Positions 42,117 to 49,922 of a DNA stretch of 64,000 bases are shown piece after piece. This stretch comes from a virus. The position numbers and the translations under genes are program-made. The DNA lies in the IMG/VR virus record IMGVR_UViG_3300037110_000087, positions 186,001 to 250,000 of that record, one strand, 5' to 3'. The notes beneath the pieces were generated by a model. The model was not told where the DNA came from, did not search any database, and saw only the letters and a list, made by a program, of their open reading frames with translations. The number at the start of each line of letters is the position of its first letter. Position 1 is the stretch's first letter.

Positions 42117-42700
42117 CGCTTCGACTTTCCCTTGATGCCCATGCCTTTTAAGAAATCGTCGTCGCTCTGAATCAACTTCTTGTGGACCAGGAAGAGATAG
42201 GTGTAAAGCTGGTATGCCTCCATTCCCTGCCACTCCTCTGGAAGCGCGTCAAAACTATTGTCTGGAAGGGTTTCACCATAGGCGTTGCATTCTTCCTGAG
42301 TGAATCCAGCCGCTTCTCTTTTCTTGTCCCATTCCTCAGCTAACTCATCCAGTCCATAAGGATCGGGATATTGTTCAAAATAGTCATATTCATTAAGGAT
42401 TTGAACCTTATAAACTTTTTCAAGTTTAGCTACAATAGATGCAACCCATTCAGGATGAGACATGTTCTGTCCCCAAGCAGAAAAACTACTGACAGTTCCA
42501 TCACTACTGGGATAAGCCCAAAGCCAGCCTTTTCCATTTGTAAGGCCCAAAGCCCCGTTTTCCTCTTTGCCCACCCAAATTCTATGTTTCTCTCTGGTTA
42601 ACTGTCGGAGACTATCGAAGGGGATTTTTCCCTCGTCATCAGGAATCAACATATAGGCAGTGTCTGCCGTTTTAACGAATGCTTTAAGATATAGTTTCAT
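42113..42700 (-). CDS. Unrecognised 195-residue protein with MKLxLxA N-terminus
   Basis: ATG 42700 has GGAGAG upstream and overlaps the ParB/ART gene end by 17 nt. Starts MKLYLKAFVKTAD, then tryptophan-rich beta segments (GLTNGKGWLWAYPSSDG, FSAWG) and an acidic helical end. Its position next to two ParB/ART-type genes suggests it shares their route. Confidence 0.65.
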   Translation of the reverse strand: MKLYLKAFVKTADTAYMLIPDDEGKIPFDSLRQLTREKHRIWVGKEENGALGLTNGKGWLWAYPSSDGTVSSFSAWGQNMSHPEWVASIVAKLEKVYKVQILNEYDYFEQYPDPYGLDELAEEWDKKREAAGFTQEECNAYGETLPDNSFDALPEEWQGMEAYQLYTYLFLVHKKLIQSDDDFLKGMGIKGKSKR

Positions 42701-43952
42701 TCTTCTCTCCGACACATTCAGGCCCAAACTTCTCAATGGCTTTTTTGAAATATTCCACCAGGGCCGGTGGGGTGGAGTCTTCTTGATATGATTTGCGTCC
42801 ATCGCTTATCACAGCATTACCAAGAACCAGCATCACACCATTTCGGAACTTCTTTTGATAATACTCACGTTCCATAAGCTGGTCGAACGCCTTGCCATAG
42901 ACTGGATCAATATCGGTCAGCATTGATGAACATCCTGGGTTCTCGCATCCAAACAAATCAGAGTAATCAGAATAGCCGTTCACTATGGGTCTATGATATT
43001 CATGACAGAAGCCACAATAAGCATCGTTGCAGAAACCACTGGTGTACCTGGGTTCGGTGCCATTCAACCACTTGACGAAATGCCAGGGTGCACGGAGACT
43101 ATTGCACCAGACTTGGCTCATACCACAACGACATACATACAAGATGCCATAAGGGTACTGATGGTTCGTATTGATTACTGGCTTCTCATCAGGAAGAAGA
43201 TAGCCATAGCAATGAGCACATCTCATCGAGTGTTCGTTTTTGAATTTGGCTGTCCTTAGAGAGGCATTCCTGGTTTGCAGTGGATGGATTTGCTCAGGGT
43301 AGAAAGCAATCCAGGCTTCTTCTCTATACTGTGCGCTATCATACCCTTCCGCTTTCAGCCCTGCCACTAAATTAATAAAGTTGGGATCACTCGGGCTGAT
43401 GTGAAGAGCACGAAGGTCTGCTGGATTTTCCACGGAAAGTCTTGCGGAGATAATCCTACCATTCGGTTGATCTTTAATTAGATCCCTACAGTAATTAATA
43501 TCTCGGTGGAACATTGCTGGGGTTCGGAAAGTCTCTAATTCTTTTGTAGTGCCATGGTAGACCACATCTGGGACTTTGAGACTTGCATTAATTCTAATCT
43601 GTAAGGGATGAATTTCAGTGACCATCGCTCTTACATTATCAACGTGATTTCTGACTAATGACTCAATCCGGTGTAACCCATCCCAGACATAATAATCATC
43701 TTTGTACTTGACAATCTCAGGCAAGTTGTGAAACTTCGTTACCTGTCTAAGTAATTCTACTTTCTTATCCTCTATCTTAGATTGGACGCTCTTTAACTCT
43801 TGGATGGGCAGGGTCTTCTTATAGGTAACTGAAGAATGATTCTTCAACGCCTTGGCAATTTCTTCCTCCAAACGACGCGAAGCTACCGGGAGAGTTGTTT
43901 CCGTATCCCAGTAAGCTTTTCTTTTTACCCTAGCAATTAAATATAATATCAT
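42684..43952 (-). CDS. Polyvalent-type protein: ParB-like plus ADP-ribosyltransferase plus zinc fingers
   Basis: 422 residues. N-terminus MILYLIARVKRK. ParB-like segment to residue 115 with VWDGLHRIESLVRN (89-102). ART-like region: VVYHGTTKELETF at 130-142 and GYDSAQYREEAWIAFYPEQI at 203-222, matching the ART-PolyVal start and end motifs. C-terminal half has several Cys knuckles (CAHC, CRC, CGFC, CENPGC). No clear ribosome site; probably coupled to the gene 19 nt upstream. Confidence 0.65.
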   Translation of the reverse strand: MILYLIARVKRKAYWDTETTLPVASRRLEEEIAKALKNHSSVTYKKTLPIQELKSVQSKIEDKKVELLRQVTKFHNLPEIVKYKDDYYVWDGLHRIESLVRNHVDNVRAMVTEIHPLQIRINASLKVPDVVYHGTTKELETFRTPAMFHRDINYCRDLIKDQPNGRIISARLSVENPADLRALHISPSDPNFINLVAGLKAEGYDSAQYREEAWIAFYPEQIHPLQTRNASLRTAKFKNEHSMRCAHCYGYLLPDEKPVINTNHQYPYGILYVCRCGMSQVWCNSLRAPWHFVKWLNGTEPRYTSGFCNDAYCGFCHEYHRPIVNGYSDYSDLFGCENPGCSSMLTDIDPVYGKAFDQLMEREYYQKKFRNGVMLVLGNAVISDGRKSYQEDSTPPALVEYFKKAIEKFGPECVGEKNETIS

Positions 43953-43971
43953 AGTATAGTCGCGATAATTA

Positions 43972-44430
43972 TCATTTTCTTGTCACCAAATCCCAGACTC
44001 TGATTATCTTGTCGCCTCTCCGTATAGCTGCACAGACTCGATGGCAACCGAACCAGATTTCTCCATCTACCATAACACTTGGATTAGCTGTTGATCCTGG
44101 CAGACGAGAATAATCCTCAATCTTTTGAAAGTCCATTCCACAGAAAACATCAGGATTAGACTTGTTAAAATCCCATACATCAAGGAGGCTGTCGGGATCT
44201 TTAATAGCATCCCAATGAGGAAGATGCTGTTTGGCTAAGAATTCTGGTGTGAGTTCAACGGTTCGCGGAGTCCAATACCTCATGTGAATATTAGCGAATT
44301 CCCAACGATCGCTTAAAGAGCCATCAGGACGCTCCTCTTCGATTTCCCGCTGAAGCACTGGAGGGAATCTACGCATAATTTCCCTCCAGGTAGGAGGCTC
44401 TTCAATTGTGGCTTTCAGCATCAGTCTCAT
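43972..44430 (-). CDS. ParB-like protein with MxLxLxA N-terminus
   Basis: 152 residues beginning MRLMLKATIEEPP. The end reads VDGEIWFGCHRVCAAIRRGDKIIRVWDL (121-148), a ParB-like D-G...G-x-H-R-x-x-A-A element and closing strand. TATAAT lies 8 nt before the ATG; a ribosome site is weak. Together with the 42684 and 2786 genes it makes three ParB-like proteins sharing the same N-terminal motif. Confidence 0.6.
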   Translation of the reverse strand: MRLMLKATIEEPPTWREIMRRFPPVLQREIEEERPDGSLSDRWEFANIHMRYWTPRTVELTPEFLAKQHLPHWDAIKDPDSLLDVWDFNKSNPDVFCGMDFQKIEDYSRLPGSTANPSVMVDGEIWFGCHRVCAAIRRGDKIIRVWDLVTRK

Positions 44431-44447
44431 GGTTCCATTATAGCATT

Positions 44448-44467
44448 GGACCCCCTTTCGGGGGTCC
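44448..44467. terminator. 8-bp hairpin between nrdJ and the ParB-like gene
   Basis: GGACCCCC-TTTC-GGGGGTCC. The T-tract (TTGTTTTTAG) follows on the plus strand, while the local genes run on the minus strand, so it may act best against read-through from the left. Confidence 0.6.
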
Positions 44468-44482
44468 CTTGTTTTTAGTCAG

Positions 44483-47035
44483 CTAAGAGCATTTGCTCCA
44501 ACCACAACCAGATCCCTTTATACCCTCAGGACCACCACAACCAACGCAACCATCGACGTAAACGATCTTGCTGCCACACTCAGGGCAAAGCTTGGTGCCC
44601 AGCAGTTCCGGCTTGGTGATGTATTTCTTCAATACCCGTGCTATTGCTGCAGAGTATTCAACCAGACTACCACTATTCTCCTGAAGATCCTTGACAATGA
44701 ATTCTACAGGGATCCCATGTCTTAATTCTCTGCAAATCGAGCGGGTGAGTTGTCTCTGATTCTCTTCATCGTAGATTTCTTGAAGATCAGAAATGTTCTC
44801 AATACCATTACCTTTGATCTTCACCGCCAAGCTATAACGTTTCTTTGAGTTGCGCTTGATCTCAGCATGCTCTACTTCATTGGGACTGGGTAACTCGATA
44901 TTCTGTCCCGCGAAGATCTCGTAGGGCTTTCCCTTTAGTAGACCGACTACCACACCCCACAATTGGCCTTTCACTCTCACTTGATAGACATCACCGGGAA
45001 GAGTGGTGGGCCGTTTCGGTGAAATATTGTGAACGATCTCGGTGGGCCGTTCGTCCTTCTTGACAGTCTCAGTGGAGGACGAAACTAAAACTCCATCACG
45101 TGATCCATCTACGTAGACGGTCAGCCCCTTCAATCCCAGCTTCCAGCCCAGCATGTAGACTTCCTGGACCTGTTCCACTGTCGATCCCTTGGGCATATTG
45201 ATGGTCTTAGAAATTGAATGATCAATATGTCGCTGGATTGCAGCCTGGAGTTCCACACCTTTGAGATAATCAATCTCAGCAGAGGTCACGAAATAATCAG
45301 GTAGGACCTTTTTCAGTTCGGCATTAGCTTCTGCAATTGACATATTATCAAAACAGGCAGGAAGAACCATGTCATTAGCAGTGAGATACTGCAGGACCAC
45401 TGGGGAGATGACCTTGAATTTGGTCCATTTGTCGCCCATGGCATCAGTTCGATCAACTCTCGCACCAACTTCATTGACATTGATTTTGCGGAAACGTTCA
45501 AAAATCCAATCAAAGAAGGGTTCAATACCTGAAGCAGTCTGAGAAGCTAAAGCGACCGTTCCTGTTGGAGCATTGGTCAGATTAGCAATATTTCTACGAC
45601 CAAAAAGTCTGATCTTCTCCTGAAGCCAATGAGGAAGCCGTTTGATAAAGGGACATTTAATATCAGTTTCCCAACTCCAACCTTTGAAAGCCCCACGTTC
45701 ATCGGCTAGTTCAGCACTGGCTTCATAACTAGCAACCTTTTGAATACCATAGAGCTTATCACAGAAGGCAATAGCTTCATCAGAATCATAGCGAATACCA
45801 AGAGCGATGAGAACATCTGCTAGGGCATGTGTGCCCATCCCAGTTCTACGTCCATTCTTCCCAGCATCGTAGATCTTAGACCAGAGAGCTATCTCATCCG
45901 TGTCATCGGTGATATCACGGATCTTGCTAACTGCTTCAAGCTCAAGTTCCACCAAATCATCAGATAAACGCTGGACGAACTTGATATCCTGGTAGAATTG
46001 ATCAAAATCAAACTCAGAGAACTGAGTAAATGCCTTCTTGACCCAGCCCATGAGATTGTTGGAAATTAAACGACAGGAGTCATACATCGAAAGAAAGATC
46101 TCACTACATGGGTTAGTGGAAACACATTCAAACCCCTTGTAGTAATGAGCAGGAAGCTCCCGGCAAGCTGTATCCCAGAACAGAATTCCGGGTTCAGCAG
46201 TCTTGTTAGCAGAGGTCACAATCAGGGTCCAAAGATCCCTAGCCTTGATCTCTCTGGTGATTTCTGCCTCTTCAATCGGTACATCACAGGGCCATTGCAG
46301 CATGAACTGAGCATCAGCTTCTACCGCCATCATAAAATCATCACATACTTGAACCGAGACATTAGCCCCAGTCACCTTAGTGAGATCATGCTTCATGGTC
46401 ACAAAGTTCTCGATATCTGGGTGTCTGATATCAAGTGAGATCATTGTAGCTCCAACTCGCCCACCTTGACCAATCATTCTAGTAATATGAGAGATGAAGT
46501 CAGAGAAGCAAGGGACACCACTACTGATACGAGCGGCATTGTTGACTGGTGCTCCCATTGGTCGGAGAGTAGAAAGACTCACCCCGCAGCCACCACGCCT
46601 CTTGAAAATGGAAGCCATTTCATTACCAGTTCTAAAGATCCCAGTAATGGAATCCTTCGGTGATGGGACCACGAAACAGTTAGACAATGATTGAAGCTGG
46701 TAAGGGTTGCCCATGGCAGACATTGGTGAACCCTGAGGGACTACCTTCTTAAATCGGTCCAGGAGATCACGGACACGATTGTAAAACTTCTCCTCATCAG
46801 TCCAAGGACTGAGTTTCATCTCGATCCTAGTGAATTCTCTAGCTAAACGATCATGCATATCTGCAGGAGTTTTTTCTAGGTACTGGCCTTGTTTATTCTT
46901 TAAAAGGTATTTCTTTGCTACTGTAGTTGCTGCTAACTCGTCACCGCCAAAGTATTTAATAGATTCAAATTCTACCTCTTCTTTCGTGAATATAGACAAA
47001 CTTCCCGCCGGGACAAGACTCCCAGTACTATTCAT
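44483..47035 (-). CDS. nrdJ: Class II (adenosylcobalamin-dependent) ribonucleotide reductase
   Basis: 850 residues. SLSNCFVVP (first active-site Cys), RRGGCGVSLSTLRPMG, STNPCSEI (N-x-C-x-E radical site) and GTHALADVLIALG give the RNR barrel. No ATP cone-plus-NrdB pair is present. The C-terminal TSCPD-like region (LPGDVYQV...ENQRQLTRSICRELRHGI) ends in CPEC...CVGC...CGWSKC, typical of NrdJ. AGGAG precedes the start. Makes dNDPs or dNTPs; the cofactor must come from the host. Confidence 0.93.
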   Translation of the reverse strand: MNSTGSLVPAGSLSIFTKEEVEFESIKYFGGDELAATTVAKKYLLKNKQGQYLEKTPADMHDRLAREFTRIEMKLSPWTDEEKFYNRVRDLLDRFKKVVPQGSPMSAMGNPYQLQSLSNCFVVPSPKDSITGIFRTGNEMASIFKRRGGCGVSLSTLRPMGAPVNNAARISSGVPCFSDFISHITRMIGQGGRVGATMISLDIRHPDIENFVTMKHDLTKVTGANVSVQVCDDFMMAVEADAQFMLQWPCDVPIEEAEITREIKARDLWTLIVTSANKTAEPGILFWDTACRELPAHYYKGFECVSTNPCSEIFLSMYDSCRLISNNLMGWVKKAFTQFSEFDFDQFYQDIKFVQRLSDDLVELELEAVSKIRDITDDTDEIALWSKIYDAGKNGRRTGMGTHALADVLIALGIRYDSDEAIAFCDKLYGIQKVASYEASAELADERGAFKGWSWETDIKCPFIKRLPHWLQEKIRLFGRRNIANLTNAPTGTVALASQTASGIEPFFDWIFERFRKINVNEVGARVDRTDAMGDKWTKFKVISPVVLQYLTANDMVLPACFDNMSIAEANAELKKVLPDYFVTSAEIDYLKGVELQAAIQRHIDHSISKTINMPKGSTVEQVQEVYMLGWKLGLKGLTVYVDGSRDGVLVSSSTETVKKDERPTEIVHNISPKRPTTLPGDVYQVRVKGQLWGVVVGLLKGKPYEIFAGQNIELPSPNEVEHAEIKRNSKKRYSLAVKIKGNGIENISDLQEIYDEENQRQLTRSICRELRHGIPVEFIVKDLQENSGSLVEYSAAIARVLKKYITKPELLGTKLCPECGSKIVYVDGCVGCGGPEGIKGSGCGWSKCS

Positions 47036-47106
47036 GCAAAACTCCTATTAAATTCAGATGCAATGCTCCGAGTTCCTGAATGCATCTTTTGCTATCGTGC
47101 CTAACT

Positions 47107-47115
47107 AGTATAACA
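47107..47115 (-). promoter_or_regulatory. Possible extended -10 promoter of nrdJ
   Basis: TG-T-TATACT on the minus strand (TATACT at 47112-47107) with no clear -35, 72 nt before the nrdJ ATG. A stem AGATGCA/TGCATCT lies in the leader. Confidence 0.4.
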
Positions 47116-47152
47116 CCCATATCCAAAGACCTGCCTGTGGCATATCTCTTGC

Positions 47153-47968
47153 CTATTTTTGCCTTCGTAGGTATTCTTCTTCTAAATCCCAACAGGGCAT
47201 ACTTCGGCGCGATCTTTCTATGCCCATGACTACCAAAGAGGATTTTTTTCTAATTCCCTCATTATCGGATAAATCTTGATATCTGGTTGTTATTCCTTTG
47301 ATCATTTTCTTTTGATTCGATTCATCCAAGCTGGCAAACAATAAAGAGTATTCTCTATCAACTAAAATGGACTCAATCACCTGTTTTACAGATCTAATTG
47401 GCTCGTTTGTTTCAACAAAAAGCGGATCTACCTTTTCAAAACAAATTTGACCTAAATGGCCTCTTACCTCAGAATCTTGATTAAAATAACTAATCATTTT
47501 ATCAGAGGTTTCTTTATTTTCCGCCTTTTCTTGCCTTTTTACATCCCTTTTACTTTTCGGAGAGTCCACCAGATGAGTCAGTTCGTGGACAATGACCGGC
47601 ATCAACCATTCTTTAATTAGCGAAGGTCTGCCCAAAGAAAAATAAAACATACCAATATGGTCAAGATTAAACCTGAAACTGATAGTTCCATCAGATTTGT
47701 TGGTCATCCCTTCAAAAGGCGAACCACCGGACGTATTTTTTCCCCCTACCAATTCACAGATCAAAGTTATTACTAAGTTCACTAGATCATGTTTGTAATC
47801 CATTAATTCAATTGATAGATCTAGGGTGTTTAACACTCCCGGTTTAGAAATCAAATTGATATTAGGAATACCAGAAACTAACTCTTTGAGAGCACTTAGA
47901 AGTCTGGCTTCCTTTTCGGCATCCAAACCCAAATCAATTGGACGAGTGGCTGTGATTCTTAGCTTCAT
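47153..47968 (-). CDS. Zincin-like metallopeptidase with MKLxITA N-terminus
   Basis: 271 residues. MKLRITATRPID start, HELTH at 128-132 in VIVHELTHLVDS, and a later SEVRGHLGQI that may supply the third ligand, as in the polyvalent-protein zincins. Coupled by ATGA to the HD phosphohydrolase gene. Probably a peptidase delivered or acting early; target unknown. Confidence 0.7.
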   Translation of the reverse strand: MKLRITATRPIDLGLDAEKEARLLSALKELVSGIPNINLISKPGVLNTLDLSIELMDYKHDLVNLVITLICELVGGKNTSGGSPFEGMTNKSDGTISFRFNLDHIGMFYFSLGRPSLIKEWLMPVIVHELTHLVDSPKSKRDVKRQEKAENKETSDKMISYFNQDSEVRGHLGQICFEKVDPLFVETNEPIRSVKQVIESILVDREYSLLFASLDESNQKKMIKGITTRYQDLSDNEGIRKKSSLVVMGIERSRRSMPCWDLEEEYLRRQK

Positions 47969-48600
47969 TTAATGCACAGAACAGCTTTTTTGTTGGCAGC
48001 CGCTAATTCATCACTGGCATTAGCGTTCCATCGATAAGGACACATTTTATAAGTTCTTGCATAAATCCAAAATTTCTTCACATGCTCAAGTAGTTCAGGG
48101 AATTCCTGGAGACAGAAACGTTCAGACTCAGCAATCAGGATATCCTGAATCCCAACATCAGGGCCACCCTCGACCAGATAGAAGAAAGTGGCATCTACAC
48201 GGTCCGAGAGTTTAACGAGAGCCTTTACCCGACCACCGAATAGTGGCTCCCCCTCATCCAATCCTCTCCGCCTCCAGAAATCGTTCTCAAGCTCCCCAAT
48301 AATATGACCTGCGCCCTTTTGATTCAGGGCCACTTTGACATTGGTAGGAATATCACCAGTTGCTTCGATCTCAGGCAGATCGTGAGTCAGGCAGAATTGA
48401 TAGCCCTCAGCCAATTCTTGCACATTAAACCGATCAGCGAGTCGTGCTTCCAGGAAAGAAAAGATCAGGCCAATCTGTCCAAGGTGTTCTGAAAGGGATT
48501 GTTTACGTGGCATTCTAACCAAGTGCCAGCGAGTCAAACCATTAACATCTGCAATATCACCAACACTTACTTCTTTGAAAGGATCAAATCGTCTTTCCAC
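47965..48600 (-). CDS. HD phosphohydrolase, YfbR/DatZ-like
   Basis: 211 residues, GTG start with GGGAG upstream. RW near 24-25, SEHLGQI (H39), THDLPEIEATGDIPTNVK (H73-D74, then G-D-I-P) and LSDRVDA (D133) line up with E. coli YfbR (RW...SEHS...YHDASEVLTGDLPTPVK). YfbR is a 5'-deoxynucleotidase; the phage HD enzymes called DatZ have the same fold and strip phosphates from dATP. Given PurZ and MazG-type genes nearby, DatZ is attractive but not proven. Confidence 0.75.
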   Translation of the reverse strand: MERRFDPFKEVSVGDIADVNGLTRWHLVRMPRKQSLSEHLGQIGLIFSFLEARLADRFNVQELAEGYQFCLTHDLPEIEATGDIPTNVKVALNQKGAGHIIGELENDFWRRRGLDEGEPLFGGRVKALVKLSDRVDATFFYLVEGGPDVGIQDILIAESERFCLQEFPELLEHVKKFWIYARTYKMCPYRWNANASDELAAANKKAVLCIK

Positions 48601-48648
48601 TATGGACTCCCTGGATATTGTTTGTACTTAGTTAACCTAGAAATCGTT

Positions 48649-48661
48649 ATCGTAACGTGAT
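48649..48661. repeat. Palindrome in the gap upstream of the HD gene
   Basis: CGTTA-TCG-TAACG is a 5-bp inverted repeat about 55 nt before the HD phosphohydrolase GTG, in the intergenic region. Possible operator; nothing else supports it. Confidence 0.3.
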
Positions 48662-48691
48662 GGGTTCGTATATAATTAACAGGTAAGGATT

Positions 48692-48709
48692 GGGCCTCTT
48701 TCGAGGCCC
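48692..48709. terminator. Hairpin terminator after the glycosyltransferase gene
   Basis: GGGCCTC-TTTC-GAGGCCC, followed by TTTCTTT on the plus strand and preceded by the stop at 48715 of the minus-strand gene. Probably bidirectional. Confidence 0.65.
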
Positions 48710-48714
48710 TTTCT

Positions 48715-49815
48715 TTAATGGTAGAGATCTTCAATCTCCTTTAACCATTGATGTAATGAGTGCTTGCTGTAATTGTCCAAACTTCTCTGGCAAATCACTT
48801 GATGTATTGCTAGTTTTCTCATCCACCAAACGCGCAACATCTTCCTGATGATATCTCGACTATCCGTGGGATCAGCTTGAGTATGCCGAGGTGACCAGAG
48901 GACTTCTTTCGAAGTAACAATTGGGAGGCCCACATGGGTCATATCAGCGCCTACGATATTGAAAGTCTCTGAGAAACTAACTTGGAGTCCGATATCCATG
49001 GTCTTCAGTACTTCTAAAAATTGTTCGTGGGGGTACCAACCATGCTCTACTAGTTCATGACCTGAGAGTTTGGAGAACAACATCCGCAAATTCTTAAGGA
49101 TCTCCTTGCTACCTGCTCCCTCGATTCGTCCACCATTAATATGGAACCTGAGTTTCTTGCCTTTGAGTTCAGCAAACTTAAGGGCAGCGATCGCTTGCAT
49201 TAGATGGTTCTTCAGAGGTCTAATAGCTCCGAAGCAAGCAGCATCAAGATATTCATCCTCGACTTTTTCGGCCCCACGCTTCTTGTGGTCATGAGCATAA
49301 ATATTGGGAAAGAAAACTACCCGGTCCTTTCTCTCAGGGAAAGCCGAATTAACCATAATGGTCATGTCGCGGAGAGAACGGTAGGAATTCGCTGATACGA
49401 AGACATTTGGGTGTCTAAGATACTCAATGGTCCAGTCCATTACCACCCCTTCCTGGGCAGCAAACGGAATCTCTGAGTGATTCCTGATAATCCACTTCAC
49501 TTTAGGATGGAGCGGAAGTAAATCAAGGAATTTACTAGGCACTACCCAATAAGCCTCAATAATGACAATATCAGGTCTGAATAGAGTCACTTCACGGTCA
49601 ATGAAACTATTGTCCTGCACATGAACCAGTTTGGCATCAACCTTCCCGGTTCCCTTGAGAGCTTCACAGACGAATCTAGCACTATTGAACAAGCCAGAAC
49701 TCATCTCTTCGCCTTTGCCTTTATTGGGAGGAATGTCAGAGTATGGCCCCCAGGTATTTTCTCGATGCTTCAATACGAACAGAACTTTAGGGTTCCGTTT
49801 CATCTCTTGATCCAT
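48715..49815 (-). CDS. GT4-like glycosyltransferase
   Basis: 366 residues from ATG 49815 (GGGGTGAG upstream). Two Rossmann-like halves: IIRNHSEIPF in the N-terminal part; FGAIRPLKNHLMQAIAAL and SFSETFNIVGADMTHVGLPIVTS in the C-terminal donor-binding part (the E-x-F-x-x-x-x-x-E-type region of GT-B enzymes). It may glucosylate host surface polymers, phage DNA or virions; acceptor unknown. Confidence 0.75.
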   Translation of the reverse strand: MDQEMKRNPKVLFVLKHRENTWGPYSDIPPNKGKGEEMSSGLFNSARFVCEALKGTGKVDAKLVHVQDNSFIDREVTLFRPDIVIIEAYWVVPSKFLDLLPLHPKVKWIIRNHSEIPFAAQEGVVMDWTIEYLRHPNVFVSANSYRSLRDMTIMVNSAFPERKDRVVFFPNIYAHDHKKRGAEKVEDEYLDAACFGAIRPLKNHLMQAIAALKFAELKGKKLRFHINGGRIEGAGSKEILKNLRMLFSKLSGHELVEHGWYPHEQFLEVLKTMDIGLQVSFSETFNIVGADMTHVGLPIVTSKEVLWSPRHTQADPTDSRDIIRKMLRVWWMRKLAIHQVICQRSLDNYSKHSLHQWLKEIEDLYH

Positions 49816-49826
49816 TATACTCACCC

Positions 49827-49855
49827 CTACCAATAGGATATCATCCTATTGGTAG
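49827..49855 (-). promoter_or_regulatory. 13-bp perfect inverted repeat before the glycosyltransferase ribosome site
   Basis: CTACCAATAGGAT and its exact inverse complement flank a 3-nt loop. On the minus strand its 3' arm ends at the start of the glycosyltransferase ribosome site (TAGGGGTGAG). Could be an operator or an RNA hairpin limiting translation. Confidence 0.55.
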
Positions 49856-49883
49856 TAACCTCTGTGGTTACGGGGTATACAGC

Positions 49884-49908
49884 AAAGCCCGGAGATCCTC
49901 CGGGCTTT
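49884..49908 (-). terminator. 11-bp hairpin terminator after purZ
   Basis: AAAGCCCGGAG pairs with CTCCGGGCTTT around 3 nt, 15 nt after the purZ stop. Confidence 0.75.
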
Positions 49909-49922
49909 TACTGCTTGAATTA

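Noticed and set aside
44430-44445. Leaderless transcript for the 43972 gene (TATAAT 8 nt before ATG)
   Set aside because: No -35 at the right distance, and the hairpin occupies that position. Left as uncertain.
47050-47152. Cobalamin riboswitch upstream of the class II RNR
   Set aside because: A GCCAC string is present but the rest of the B12-box core cannot be found; the gap is too short.
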